Shown one piece after another: positions 18,601-28,009 of a DNA stretch of 56,608 bases; position 1 is the stretch's first letter, and each line of letters opens with the position of its first letter. Source of the DNA: Prevotellaceae bacterium (GTDB lineage: Bacteria > Bacteroidota > Bacteroidia > Bacteroidales > UBA932); assembly GCA_031266015.1 (NCBI GenBank), contig JAISBU010000066.1, positions 1 to 56,608 of the forward strand, in the 5' to 3' direction. The notes beneath the pieces were generated by a model. That model did no database searches and was not told the origin of the DNA. It worked only from the letters and a program-made list of their open reading frames with translations. A program made the position numbers and the translations under genes.

Positions 18601-20146
18601 GATTGGTAACTTGTGCAAATTGCTGTCGGAAGTATCGGAAAAGATTTTGCGGCAACTTTGATAGCGCCGCTAGCGGCACATCATTACCCATAGAGCCAAC
18701 CGGCTCTTTACCTTCAAGGCACATGGGGATAATGATTTTTTCAACATCCTCTTTGGTGTAGCTAAAGGCATGCAGCAGCTGCGGATAATCTTTCACATCC
18801 TGTTTTACGGTGCGTCCGGATGTTATCTTATCCAATTCAAAACGGTTCGCCTTAAGCCACTCGCCATACGGATATTTGTCCGCAAGCACCTTTTTCAGCT
18901 CCTCATCACGATAGATGCTACCGTCCTCTGTATCCACCATAAATATTTTTCCGGGCTGCAACCTGCCTTTTTCACGCACATCGGCAGGATCAAAAGTAAT
19001 AACGCCTGTCTCAGAGGCCATTACAAGGGTTCCGCTGTTGGTTATCACGTAGCGTGCGGGGCGCAAACCGTTACGATCGAGCATGCCGCCCGCGTAGCGC
19101 CCATCGAAAAACAGCAATGTGGCAGGCCCGTCCCAAGGTTCGAATGCCATTGAGTGAAACTCAAAAAATGATTTCAGCTCGCGCGAAATAGGATTCTTAT
19201 CGTTGAAGCTTTCCGGTATCAACACGGCTAACGCATGTGGCAGCGACAACCCTGATTTAACAAGAAACTCCAGCGCGTTATCAAGCGAAGCGCTATCGCT
19301 CATGCCCTCTTCAATAATCGGCAGCACTTCTTTAATGTCGGCAAAGTTGGGTGAAGCAAAAAATTCCTCACGCGCCCTCATCCACTCGCGATTGCCGCGT
19401 ATGGTATTGATTTCGCCATTGTGCCCCAGGTAACGGAAGGGTTGGGCAAGCTCCCACTTTGGAAATGTATTGGTACTGAAACGTGAGTGCACCAAGGCAA
19501 CTCCGCTGGTAAAATAGGGATCGCTCAAATCGGGAAAATACTGTCGCAGCTGGTGCGAGGTGAGCATCCCCTTATACGCAATACTTTTGGCAGAAAGGCT
19601 TACAACGTAGCATTCCTCTTTGGACAACTCCCGCTCAATGGCTTTGCGCAGCACGTACAAGCGCAGCTCCAAATTGTTTTCACGCTCAGTATCTACTATA
19701 AAAATCTGCTTCACTATCGGCTCCGTTGCCGATGAGCCCTGCCCCAGCACATTACTGTTGACAGGGACATCGCGCACGGCAAGCAGAGAGAGCCCTCTTT
19801 GCTCGGCCTCTTTTCTGATGCACTCCAGCGCCTTTTCCTGCTTGAAGGAATCTTTGGATAGAAACACCAAGCCGGTTCCATAACGACCTTTCTCCGGCAC
19901 CGGAATTCCATTAAGCAAAATAAACTCATGCGGAATATTCAGCATGATACCCGCTCCGTCTCCCGTGAGCGGATCAACACCTTCAGCTCCGCGATGCACC
20001 ATATTCTCCAACAGCAGTAATCCCTTATCGACTATATCATGAGTTTTAGCGGAGCGCAAATTGACAATTAACCCCACGCCACAGGCATCATGCTCGTAGC
20101 TGGGGTTATACAATCCTTGCTGATAATACGTATTTTCTTGATTCAC
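15647..20146 (-). CDS. gltB: Glutamate synthase large subunit
   Basis: GltB makes two glutamates from glutamine and 2-oxoglutarate. The 1499-residue protein has the expected order: a class II glutamine amidotransferase domain whose nucleophile is Cys22 in HDACGVGL after a short propeptide, a central domain, an FMN-binding synthase domain ([25 protein letters not shown], then the iron-sulfur cysteines of [20 protein letters not shown]) and a C-terminal glutamate-synthase alpha beta-helix rich in glycine ([22 protein letters not shown]). It starts 6 bases after glnN, placing both halves of the GS-GOGAT cycle in one transcript. Confidence 0.97.
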   Translation of the reverse strand: [1499 protein letters not shown]

Positions 20147-20152
20147 AAATAA

Positions 20153-22342
20153 TTATCTTATAAAAAGTAGTTCTCTGTACTTTGGTAGCGGCCACATTTC
20201 ATTATCCACTATCAGCTCCAGCTTGTCAATGTGGTAGCGGACGGTAGCCATGCGCGGAATCACGTTATCGTGGTAGGCAATGGCTTTATCGCGCTCGCTT
20301 CCCGCTTTGTTGGCCTTTTTGCGCTCATCCACCATGCTCTGTACGCCCACGGTAATTTCGTTGGTGTGGTTCGCAATACGCTCAATAATTAGCTTATTTT
20401 GCGCTGACATAGCTCCGCTCAGAGTCTCAGGAAAATGAGCGGCAACTTTTGCCACATTATCAAGCAGCTTCGACTGATATTCTGTTGCCACGGGTATAAC
20501 GTGGTTCATAGCCAAATCGCCCAGCACACGTGATTCAATCTGAATCTTTTTGCTGTACATTTCCCACTTCACCTCGCAGCGAGAATGTAGCTCTCTCTCA
20601 GTCAAAACATTAGTGTTGCTAAAAGTTTTTACGCTATCCTTGGCAAGGTAGGCATCGAAAATAACCGGCACGCTGGTTTCGCAGCACAAGCCACGCTTAG
20701 CAGCCTCTGCCTTCCATTCATCGCTATATCCGTTACCGTCAAAATGGATGGCGGTACTATCTTTAATGTAAGCTTTTACCACTTCAAAAATCGCTTTTTC
20801 TTTGGCCTCGCCTTTCTTCATTCGCGCTTCAACCTCTTCGGTGAAATCATTAAGCTGTTCAGCCACAGCAGCATGCAATGCCAGCATGGCGCCGCCACAA
20901 TTCTCTGACGAGCCTACTGCACGAAACTCAAAGCGGTTGCCGGTAAACGCGAATGGAGAAGTACGGTTGCGATCGGTATTGTCTATAAAAATCTCGGGAA
21001 TATGACCGATGCCCAGCTTCAATCCCGCCTTTTTATCAAATACAATGGCCTCCTCGCTGGTTGATTTTACAACCTTACTAAGCACAGCCGAAACCTGTGT
21101 TCCCAAAAATACCGAAATAATTGCGGGAGGAGCCTCATTTGCGCCAAGCCTGTGGGCGTTGGTGGCCGAGCTGATAGAGGCCTTCAGCAATCCATTATGC
21201 TTGTATACAGCCTTAAGCACGTTGGCCACAAAAGTTACAAACTGCAGGTTGCTCAGCGCATCTTTTCCGGGCGAAAGCAGGTTAACGCCGGTATCGGTTC
21301 CCAGCGACCAGTTGCAGTGTTTTCCCGAACCATTTACACCCGAGTACGGCTTCTCATGCAACAGCACACGGAAGTTGTGCCGGCGGGCAATGCCACGCAT
21401 CGTAGACATAAGCAGCAGGTTGTGGTCTACCGCTAAATTGGTTTCCTCATAAATAGGAGCCAGCTCAAACTGGTTAGGCGCAACTTCATTGTGGCGGGTC
21501 TTTACCGGAATCCCCAGCTTCAGCGCCTCAACCTCAAGGTCGGTCATAAAGGCCAGTACACGTGAAGGAATGTGGCCAAAATAGTGATCCTCAAGTTGTT
21601 GATTTTTGGCGCTCTCGTGCCCCATAAGCGTACGTCCCGTAAGCATAAGGTCAGGACGACCAGCCCACAACGCCTCATCAACCAAAAAATACTCCTGCTC
21701 CCAACCAAGATACGAGTGTACTTTTTGTACATTCTCATCGAACAGCTTACACACACGGGTTGCATTCTTATCTATAGCAGCCAACGATCTGAGCAAAGGA
21801 GCCTTATAATCCAACGCCTCACCTGTGTATGAAATAAAGATGGTAGGAATGCAAAGCGTATCGCCCACTACAAACGCCGGAGATGCAGGATCCCAGGCCG
21901 TATAGCCACGAGCCTCAAAGGTGTTGCGAATACCACCGTTTGGGAAGCTCGAAGCATCAGGCTCTTGTTGCACAAGTACTTTTCCCGAAAATTCCTCCAC
22001 CATGTTACGCTCGCTATCAAACTCGGCAAAGGAATCATGCTTTTCAGCAGAGCCTCCCGTAAGAGGCTGAAACCAGTGCGTATAATGCGTAGCGCCCATA
22101 TCAATGGCCCAGTGCTTCATGCCCTGAGCAACCTCATCGGCAATATCATGCGACAATGGCATGCCCGTTTCAATGGTGTTGAGCAACGTTTTGTAGCTGC
22201 TTTTTGAAAGATATGATTTCATTTTCTCCAGTGAGAAAACATTTTTACCAAAATAGTCGGGAGTTCTAGCGCTGGGATAATCTGCCTTAATTGCCTTTCG
22301 CCCAAAAGCTTCGTCCAAAAGTTTAAATCGTAAAGTTTTCAT
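20153..22342 (-). CDS. glnN: Glutamine synthetase type III
   Basis: This enzyme makes glutamine from glutamate, ammonia and ATP. At 729 residues, with KHCNWSLGTDTGVNL, APNQFELAPIYEETNLAVDHN and NRTSPFAFTGNRFEFRAVGSS, it belongs to the large GSIII class common in Bacteroidota and not to the 470-residue GlnA type. The ATG at 22342 is used because the conserved N-terminus MKTLRFKLLDEAFGRKA starts there. An in-frame start at 22387 would overlap asnA. It lies between asnA (14-base gap) and gltB (10-base gap), so ammonia capture and glutamate synthesis are co-expressed. Confidence 0.96.
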   Translation of the reverse strand: MKTLRFKLLDEAFGRKAIKADYPSARTPDYFGKNVFSLEKMKSYLSKSSYKTLLNTIETGMPLSHDIADEVAQGMKHWAIDMGATHYTHWFQPLTGGSAEKHDSFAEFDSERNMVEEFSGKVLVQQEPDASSFPNGGIRNTFEARGYTAWDPASPAFVVGDTLCIPTIFISYTGEALDYKAPLLRSLAAIDKNATRVCKLFDENVQKVHSYLGWEQEYFLVDEALWAGRPDLMLTGRTLMGHESAKNQQLEDHYFGHIPSRVLAFMTDLEVEALKLGIPVKTRHNEVAPNQFELAPIYEETNLAVDHNLLLMSTMRGIARRHNFRVLLHEKPYSGVNGSGKHCNWSLGTDTGVNLLSPGKDALSNLQFVTFVANVLKAVYKHNGLLKASISSATNAHRLGANEAPPAIISVFLGTQVSAVLSKVVKSTSEEAIVFDKKAGLKLGIGHIPEIFIDNTDRNRTSPFAFTGNRFEFRAVGSSENCGGAMLALHAAVAEQLNDFTEEVEARMKKGEAKEKAIFEVVKAYIKDSTAIHFDGNGYSDEWKAEAAKRGLCCETSVPVIFDAYLAKDSVKTFSNTNVLTERELHSRCEVKWEMYSKKIQIESRVLGDLAMNHVIPVATEYQSKLLDNVAKVAAHFPETLSGAMSAQNKLIIERIANHTNEITVGVQSMVDERKKANKAGSERDKAIAYHDNVIPRMATVRYHIDKLELIVDNEMWPLPKYRELLFIR

Positions 22343-22356
22343 AGCTATGTTGTTTT

Positions 22357-23391
22357 TTACTTCAAAAATATGTTGTTTTCCTTGCACGCATCCACCATTT
22401 CATCGCTCCATATAGACGCCTGCACTTCGCCAATATGCGCGCAACGCAAAAAATACATGCACAAGCGGCTTTGCCCTATACCACCACCAACAGAAGGCGG
22501 AATCCTATCCTGTAAAAGCATACGATGGAAAAGCAGCTCTCTACGTTCCGTACAGTTTTCAATATCCATCTGACGCTCAAGCGTTTCCTTGTCCACGCGA
22601 ATACCCATAGACGAAACTTCAAAGGCGGAGTTAAGCACATCGTTCCATAAAATAATGTCGCCATTAAGCCCCTTGCGGCCTCCGGTCGTCGGCGTACTCC
22701 AATCATCGTAGTCGGCAGCGCGACCGTCATGCTTTTCACCATCGGCCAACCTGCTGCCAATACCGATAACAAATATGGCCCCATGCTTCTTAGCCGCTTC
22801 ACTCTCACGCTCACGTGGCGACAATTTGGGGTACTGCTTCTGCAAATCTTCGGAGTGTATAAACGTTATTTTCTCCGGCAGCAAAGGTGTAATGTGCGAA
22901 TACGTAGCGTATATTTTCCGCTCCATGCTGCGTAGTACGTCGTAGATTTTTTCTACAATACCTTTCAAAAAATCAAGCGTACGGTCTCCGGCGGTAACAG
23001 TGCGCTCCCAGTCCCACTGGTCAACGTAGAGCGAGTGAATATTGTCCAGCTCCTCATCGGCGCGAATAGCGTTCATATCGGTGTACAAACCGTAACCCGG
23101 AGCAATTTTGTACGCGCCCAGCTTCATGCGTTTCCACTTAGCCAGCGAGTGTACAACCTCCGCTTTAGCGCCACCCATATCTTGTATGCTGAACGAAACA
23201 GCGCGCTCTGTTCCATTCAAATCATCATTAATACCTGTTCCCGATAAAACAAAAAGAGGAGCCGTTACGCGCCGCAGGTTAAGCGCCTGCGAGAGCTCAT
23301 CCTGAAAGGCCGATTTAAGCATTTTTATAGCCTGCTCCATAGTCTCCGGTGCCAGCTGGGCGCGATAATCAGATGGAATGTAAAGTTTCAT
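22357..23391 (-). CDS. asnA: Aspartate-ammonia ligase (asparagine synthetase A)
   Basis: AsnA makes asparagine from aspartate, ammonia and ATP with a class II aminoacyl-tRNA synthetase-like fold. Recognisable stretches are APLFVLSGTGINDDLNGTERAV, WDWERTVTAGDRTLDFLK and GGGIGQSRLCMYFLR near the C-terminus, which corresponds to the class II motif 3 arginine region. The length of 344 residues is normal. Being ammonia-dependent, it fits with GSIII and glutamate synthase on either side as part of one nitrogen-assimilation unit. It starts 18 bases behind dapL. Confidence 0.96.
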   Translation of the reverse strand: MKLYIPSDYRAQLAPETMEQAIKMLKSAFQDELSQALNLRRVTAPLFVLSGTGINDDLNGTERAVSFSIQDMGGAKAEVVHSLAKWKRMKLGAYKIAPGYGLYTDMNAIRADEELDNIHSLYVDQWDWERTVTAGDRTLDFLKGIVEKIYDVLRSMERKIYATYSHITPLLPEKITFIHSEDLQKQYPKLSPRERESEAAKKHGAIFVIGIGSRLADGEKHDGRAADYDDWSTPTTGGRKGLNGDIILWNDVLNSAFEVSSMGIRVDKETLERQMDIENCTERRELLFHRMLLQDRIPPSVGGGIGQSRLCMYFLRCAHIGEVQASIWSDEMVDACKENNIFLK

Positions 23392-23409
23392 TTGCTTTGT
23401 ATTTTATAG

Positions 23410-24639
23410 TTATATTTTCCAATTTTCAATGCGCTGCATCGCCTCACGAACACGCTCCTGATCGCCAAAAGCCGAGAGCCTCAGAAAGCCTTCGCCGCTT
23501 GGACCGAATCCTACGCCGGGGGTTCCCACAACGTTGCATTCCGTCAACAACCTATCAAAAAAGTTCCAGGATGAAATCCCATCAGGCGTTTGCAGCCAAA
23601 TGTAAGGAGCGCTTATACCGCCGTACACGTTAAGCCCCAAGCGTTGCAATCCGGAGCGGATAATTTCCGCATTCTGCAAGTAGTAGGCTATATTATCCCG
23701 CACCTCCTTGCGGCCTTGCGGGGAATAAACGGCCTCAGCTGCTCGCTGCACTACGTATGCCGTACCATTGAACTTGGTTGTTTGCCGACGATTCCAAAGC
23801 CTATTCAACGAGACCTTTTCGCCCGACAGCGTTTTACACTGCAACGATTTTGGAACCACCGTATAGCCACAACGCAAGCCCGTAAATCCCGCTGTTTTTG
23901 AGAAGCTGCGAAACTCCACCGCAACCTCCTTTGCGCCCTCTATTTCGTATATGGAGTGGGGAATATCATCTTCGGTTATAAATGCCTCATAGGCAGCGTC
24001 AAAAAGGATCAAGGCCTCACTACTTCTTGCATAATCAACCCACGTTTTCAGCCGCTCTCTGGTAAGTGTAGTGCCTGTGGGATTGTTGGGATAGCACAGA
24101 TAAATAATTTCCGCGGAAGAGGTTGGCAGCTCCGGCACAAAATTATTTTTCGCGGTACAGGGTAAATATTCAATGCTGCTCCATCTACCATCTACCGAAT
24201 CTCCACCTCGTCCCGCCATTACATTGGTATCCACATATACCGGATAAACAGGATCGGTAAGCGCAACCGTGCTGTTCACGCTAAGTATATCACCAAAGTT
24301 TCCAATATCGCTTTTAGCTCCATCGCCTATAAAAATTTCATCAGCCTCTAACTTTATACCTCTTGGTATAAAATCATTTTCAATAACAATGTTCCTCAAA
24401 AAATCATACCCCTGCTCCGGGCCATAACCTCTGAACGTAGCCGCCACAGCCTGCTCATCCACCGCATCATGCAAAGCCTTAACAACCGATGGGACCAAAG
24501 GCCGGGTTACGTCTCCTATTCCCAAACGAATAATGTCGGCGTTAGGAGTAGACTGTTTATAGGCCTCTACCCTTCTTGCTATTTCAGAAAAAAGATAGCT
24601 AACGGGAAGTTTTGGATAGTTATCGTTTATACGCGCCAT
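23410..24639 (-). CDS. dapL: LL-diaminopimelate aminotransferase
   Basis: DapL converts tetrahydrodipicolinate directly to LL-diaminopimelate using glutamate as amino donor, the short route to lysine and peptidoglycan. The start at 24639 matches the family N-terminus ([20 protein letters not shown]). Cofactor residues are intact: [27 protein letters not shown], the PLP lysine in SFSKTAG with the phosphate-binding Arg in GLRCGY, and the C-terminal RLSAFG. It follows dapF with a 22-base gap, so two consecutive lysine-pathway steps are adjacent. Its use of glutamate links it to the glt genes. Confidence 0.95.
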   Translation of the reverse strand: MARINDNYPKLPVSYLFSEIARRVEAYKQSTPNADIIRLGIGDVTRPLVPSVVKALHDAVDEQAVAATFRGYGPEQGYDFLRNIVIENDFIPRGIKLEADEIFIGDGAKSDIGNFGDILSVNSTVALTDPVYPVYVDTNVMAGRGGDSVDGRWSSIEYLPCTAKNNFVPELPTSSAEIIYLCYPNNPTGTTLTRERLKTWVDYARSSEALILFDAAYEAFITEDDIPHSIYEIEGAKEVAVEFRSFSKTAGFTGLRCGYTVVPKSLQCKTLSGEKVSLNRLWNRRQTTKFNGTAYVVQRAAEAVYSPQGRKEVRDNIAYYLQNAEIIRSGLQRLGLNVYGGISAPYIWLQTPDGISSWNFFDRLLTECNVVGTPGVGFGPSGEGFLRLSAFGDQERVREAMQRIENWKI

Positions 24640-24661
24640 ACCTACTTTTAATGTTTTATGA

Positions 24662-25495
24662 TTACAACTCAATATTACCTGTAAACACGGTTTCGGCTCC
24701 ACCGCTCATATATACATGTGAAGTGTCAATATTCCACTCTACCTCCAAATCACCGCCCAGCAAATGTACCATCGCCTTACTGCTTGTCCATCCGTTAAGC
24801 ACCGAAGCCACCACCGAGGCGCAAGCTCCTGTACCACAGGACATTGTTTCTCCGGAACCACGCTCCCATACCCGCATACGCAGCTCCTCCTTCAGCATTA
24901 CCTCAACAAACTCCACATTCACTTTTTCAGGAAACAGGTGATGCTTTTCTATCAATTTTCCCCAATGGTGAACATCAAATTCACTTACATCATCAACAAA
25001 AATCACAACGTGCGGATTTCCCATAGACACGGTGGTCATGCGAAAAGTTTTTCCATTAACCTCAACAGGAGTATTCACCATACGCTCCTGATTCCACAGT
25101 ACGGGAATTTTTTCGGGACGCAATTCCGGCGCTCCCATGTCTACTTTTATGCGCGCTACTTTACCTGACTCCACAAGCAGCCTCAACGTTTTTATACCGG
25201 CGCCGGTTTCCAACGTTAGCTGGGTTTTGTCCGTAAGCTTATTATCGTATACATATTTGCCAACGCAGCGCGAAGCATTACCGCACATTTGCGCCTCGGA
25301 GCCATCAGCGTTGAACATACGCATCCTGAAATCCGCCACTTGCGACGAACATATCAACACCAGCCCGTCGGCCCCAATACCAAAATGCCTGTCGCTCACC
25401 TTCACGGCTAACTTTTCAGGTTCACTTACTTCTTGTTCGGTGCAGTCAACATACACGTAATCATTGCCTGCACCTTGCATTTTGGTAAATTTCAT
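24662..25495 (-). CDS. dapF: Diaminopimelate epimerase
   Basis: DapF turns LL- into meso-diaminopimelate, the next step after DapL. The two catalytic cysteines are present, Cys71 in [12 protein letters not shown] and Cys220 in [12 protein letters not shown], in a protein of normal length (277 residues) made of two mirrored halves. The ATG at 25495 is used because the conserved [18 protein letters not shown] begins there. The frame itself is open to 25534. It lies upstream of dapL in the same operon. Confidence 0.96.
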   Translation of the reverse strand: MKFTKMQGAGNDYVYVDCTEQEVSEPEKLAVKVSDRHFGIGADGLVLICSSQVADFRMRMFNADGSEAQMCGNASRCVGKYVYDNKLTDKTQLTLETGAGIKTLRLLVESGKVARIKVDMGAPELRPEKIPVLWNQERMVNTPVEVNGKTFRMTTVSMGNPHVVIFVDDVSEFDVHHWGKLIEKHHLFPEKVNVEFVEVMLKEELRMRVWERGSGETMSCGTGACASVVASVLNGWTSSKAMVHLLGGDLEVEWNIDTSHVYMSGGAETVFTGNIEL

Positions 25496-25580
25496 TTGTC
25501 GTTTTTTGTTAATGTAAAAATATCGCTGATGCAAGACAATCTAAAAGGGCTATATCCGTCATTTGATAATTAACATAACA

Positions 25581-26366
25581 CTAGAGCTGGATGCCGCACA
25601 CCAAAAATACATCTTCGGCATTGGGGTTGAAAATAAGCTGCCCAAACACGGGCAGGGTAAAGCTGTCGGTAATTTTCAGCTTTTTAGTTGCCTTGAGCGA
25701 AACGTTTACGGCGGCAAAATCGTGGCTGTAGTACGACGGCACGTCAACAGGCTGGTAGCTTGGCGACTCCCACGGCCTCAACCCCAGCGCGGCCTCCAGC
25801 GATATTTCCTTAACAACAAAAGGGTAAGACGCCTCAATGTAGGTAGAGAAAGCCCGCAACGGCTTGTCCGCAGCATTGTACTTGAAGTCGTTGCCGGCAA
25901 AGAACGTGCTCCACGACAGCTTTGCGGGAAAGCGCTCAAGGGGGAGCGTGTAAGCCAGCGTTGCCTCAAACAGGTGCTCTGATACCTTTTTACCGGGGTC
26001 GTTCGGGTCATAGGAATGGCCTCGCGAGAAGTAGCGGTAGGCGCCTTCTCCCATCCACCAGTAGTCGGTTACGGTAACATCCAACCCGGCAATGGAGTAG
26101 CTCAACGTAAAGTCAACCTCCTTGAAGCTGGCATCAACACCTACGCTTCCCCACGACGACAGGGATAAGCCTGCAAATTCCACGCCAAGGCTTGGCTGAA
26201 TAGCAAGCCCCGACTGGTACGCCCCGCGCCAAACGTAGGAGCTCACTACATCGGCGCCTACCGAAAAGCTCACGCCGCCCTCTTTTTCGGCGCTTTCCTG
26301 CGCCCACGCCCCACACGGCAGCGTGCATAGCGCAACCGCACATATTTTCATCAATTGTTTTTTCAT
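25581..26366 (-). CDS. Outer-membrane beta-barrel protein of the nitrogen cluster
   Basis: From the ATG at 26366 the 261-residue protein begins with a signal peptide (MKKQLMKICAVALCTLPCGAWA-type) and continues with alternating amphipathic strands (VSFSVGADVVSSYVWRGAY, LSLSSWGSVGVD, ATLAYTLPLE), ending in a hydrophobic strand. This is the look of a small porin-like barrel. Similar barrel proteins sit beside glnB, amt and GSIII genes in Bacteroides, so a link to uptake of a nitrogen compound is plausible, but the substrate is unknown. It is between dapF and the dapL paralogue on the same strand. Confidence 0.7.
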   Translation of the reverse strand: MKKQLMKICAVALCTLPCGAWAQESAEKEGGVSFSVGADVVSSYVWRGAYQSGLAIQPSLGVEFAGLSLSSWGSVGVDASFKEVDFTLSYSIAGLDVTVTDYWWMGEGAYRYFSRGHSYDPNDPGKKVSEHLFEATLAYTLPLERFPAKLSWSTFFAGNDFKYNAADKPLRAFSTYIEASYPFVVKEISLEAALGLRPWESPSYQPVDVPSYYSHDFAAVNVSLKATKKLKITDSFTLPVFGQLIFNPNAEDVFLVCGIQL

Positions 26367-26436
26367 TAGTGTAGAAACAAAAACCCCACTAGACCTTTTC
26401 AGGTCTTTTTTTTGTAAACACCTATATTTCAAGTGA

Positions 26437-27669
26437 TTAAATCACAAGATCGGCTATTCGCGAGCTGGCCATAATTACCTGATTCTGGTTGGCAAAAGCG
26501 CTCAACCTTACATACCCCTCGCCGCTAGGCCCAAACCGTTCGCCCGGCGAGGAGAGAATATGACAGTCGTTAAAAAACTTATCAAACAACTTCCACGATG
26601 AACCCCAGGGCGATTGCACCCACAAGTACGGGGAATTTACACCGCCGCTATACTGCAACCCTGCCGTATCCAAAGCGGACTTCAATATGGAAGCGTTAGT
26701 CATATAGTAGTCCACATTCTGCTTCATTTCTACTTGGCCTTGCTCTGTATACAAAGCCGCCGCCGCCTTTTGTATGATGTAAGATGGCGGATTATTTTTT
26801 ATAGTCTGCCTGCGCAACCACAAATCGTTGAACAAGATATCTTTACCGCTGTACATAGAGTATCCCTGCACTTTCTGGGGAATAACCGTATAGCCACAAT
26901 GCAATCCGGTAAATCCCGCCGACTTGGAAAAGCTGTGAAACTCAATGGCAACCTTCCGCGCATCTTTTATCTCATAAATGCTGTGCGGCACATCATCGTC
27001 AGCGATAAAAGCCTCATAGGTGGCATCAAAAAGTATAAGAACTTTATTTTTAATAGCGTAAGCAACCCACTTAGACAGCTCCTTCCTATTAAGCGCAACG
27101 CCCGTGGGATCATTCGGGTAGCTCAGAAAAATAATATCGGGACGCTCAGTAGGCAGCTCCGGCACAAAACTATTTTCACGCGTGGCCGTGAGATAAACAA
27201 TATTGCTCCAATGCCTGCTTTTTTCTAAAATCCCCGCACGATAACCCACCACATTTGATTCTACGTAAGTCTGAAAAATTGGGTCGAGCACGCCTATACG
27301 GTTATCCTTACACAAAATATCACCAATGCTAGCCACATCCTGCTTAGTTCCCTCGCTCACAAAAATCTCATCAGTCGATATTTTGATACCACGATTTTTG
27401 AAGTCATTTTTTACAACAGCATCAAGCAGAAACTGGTAGCCCTTAACGGGACCTCGCCCCTTAAAAGTAGCATCGGTACCCATCTCCCTCACGCTATCAA
27501 GCATAGCGGTTACCACACTGGGAATCAAGGGCAGCGCCACATCGCCGCTATCGAGCCTGATGAACTCAACTTTGGGATGTATGGTGGTAAAAATGTTTAC
27601 CCTTTTGCTAATCTCCTGTTCTACAGCGTCAAGCGACACCATTAGGAGCTGCGAATTTATAAGCGCCAT
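26437..27669 (-). CDS. Diverged DapL paralogue (PLP aminotransferase fold)
   Basis: This 410-residue protein aligns over its full length with the dapL product at 23410-24639, keeping the PLP lysine (SFSKSAGFTG), DATYEAF and the C-terminal RLSAFA. Several cofactor residues differ: NNPTG has become NDPTG, which changes the Asn that contacts the PLP ring. The phosphate-binding Arg in GLRCGY is His in GLHCGY. DPVYPVY is DPIFQTY, GDGAKSD is SEGTKQD, and the N-terminal GIGD is DSGD. It is the first gene of the eight-gene nitrogen cluster. It may act on a different substrate, be a weak enzyme or have become regulatory. It should not be called dapL without testing. Confidence 0.75.
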   Translation of the reverse strand: MALINSQLLMVSLDAVEQEISKRVNIFTTIHPKVEFIRLDSGDVALPLIPSVVTAMLDSVREMGTDATFKGRGPVKGYQFLLDAVVKNDFKNRGIKISTDEIFVSEGTKQDVASIGDILCKDNRIGVLDPIFQTYVESNVVGYRAGILEKSRHWSNIVYLTATRENSFVPELPTERPDIIFLSYPNDPTGVALNRKELSKWVAYAIKNKVLILFDATYEAFIADDDVPHSIYEIKDARKVAIEFHSFSKSAGFTGLHCGYTVIPQKVQGYSMYSGKDILFNDLWLRRQTIKNNPPSYIIQKAAAALYTEQGQVEMKQNVDYYMTNASILKSALDTAGLQYSGGVNSPYLWVQSPWGSSWKLFDKFFNDCHILSSPGERFGPSGEGYVRLSAFANQNQVIMASSRIADLVI

Positions 27670-27974
27670 AGCATTCCCTCCTTATCCTCAATGTAAAGGT
27701 AGAAACGCGCTCTACCAAACTGCATCGAATAAAAATTCATTTTTATACTAAAAAATTACCAAATTCGAATTTACAACTAAAAAACGCTATTTAAAGTCAA
27801 ATTAAAATTAAAACGGCAAAATTTAAGCAAAATTTAAAGTCGCACAAAAACCACATCGTCAATGTAACAAAAATTTCAGGCATTTGCAAACCTTGAAACT
27901 ATTTTTTATTTTTGTACTATGAATTATGCTCTGCATCCGTCAAAACAATAATGGTTGGAACAAAAAAACTCAGC
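27670..27974. other. AT-rich divergent intergenic region between the nitrogen cluster and carA
   Basis: No gene is visible. The stretch is strongly A/T-biased and must carry the promoter of the minus-strand nitrogen cluster, for which I found no clear TAnnTTTG match, as well as the good plus-strand carA promoter described separately. Confidence 0.5.
27883..27914 (+). promoter_or_regulatory. carAB promoter, -33 and -7 boxes
   Basis: TTTG at 27883-27886 and TATTTTTG at 27907-27914 are separated by 20 bases, matching the Bacteroidota -33/-7 arrangement (TTTG, about 20 bases, TAnnTTTG). Transcription would start near 27920 and leave a leader of about 130 bases before carA, which contains the hairpin and short frame described next. 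Confidence 0.7.
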
Positions 27975-28009
27975 ATGAATAACCGTCGGCAGCCCCGGCG
28001 GTTATTCAT
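27975..28009 (+). promoter_or_regulatory. Perfect 11-bp hairpin in the carA leader
   Basis: ATGAATAACCG at 27975-27985 pairs exactly with CGGTTATTCAT at 27999-28009 around a 13-base loop. The 5' arm contains the start codon of the arginine-rich frame. There is no T-run behind it, so it is not an ordinary terminator. The arms also contain TGAATAA and TTATTCA, the two halves of a classical ARG box moved apart, so binding of an ArgR-type repressor is an alternative. Confidence 0.65.

Noticed and set aside
27975..28009. Rho-independent terminator in the carA leader
   Set aside because: The hairpin has no following T-run and lies between the promoter and carA, so plain termination is unlikely; kept as regulatory.
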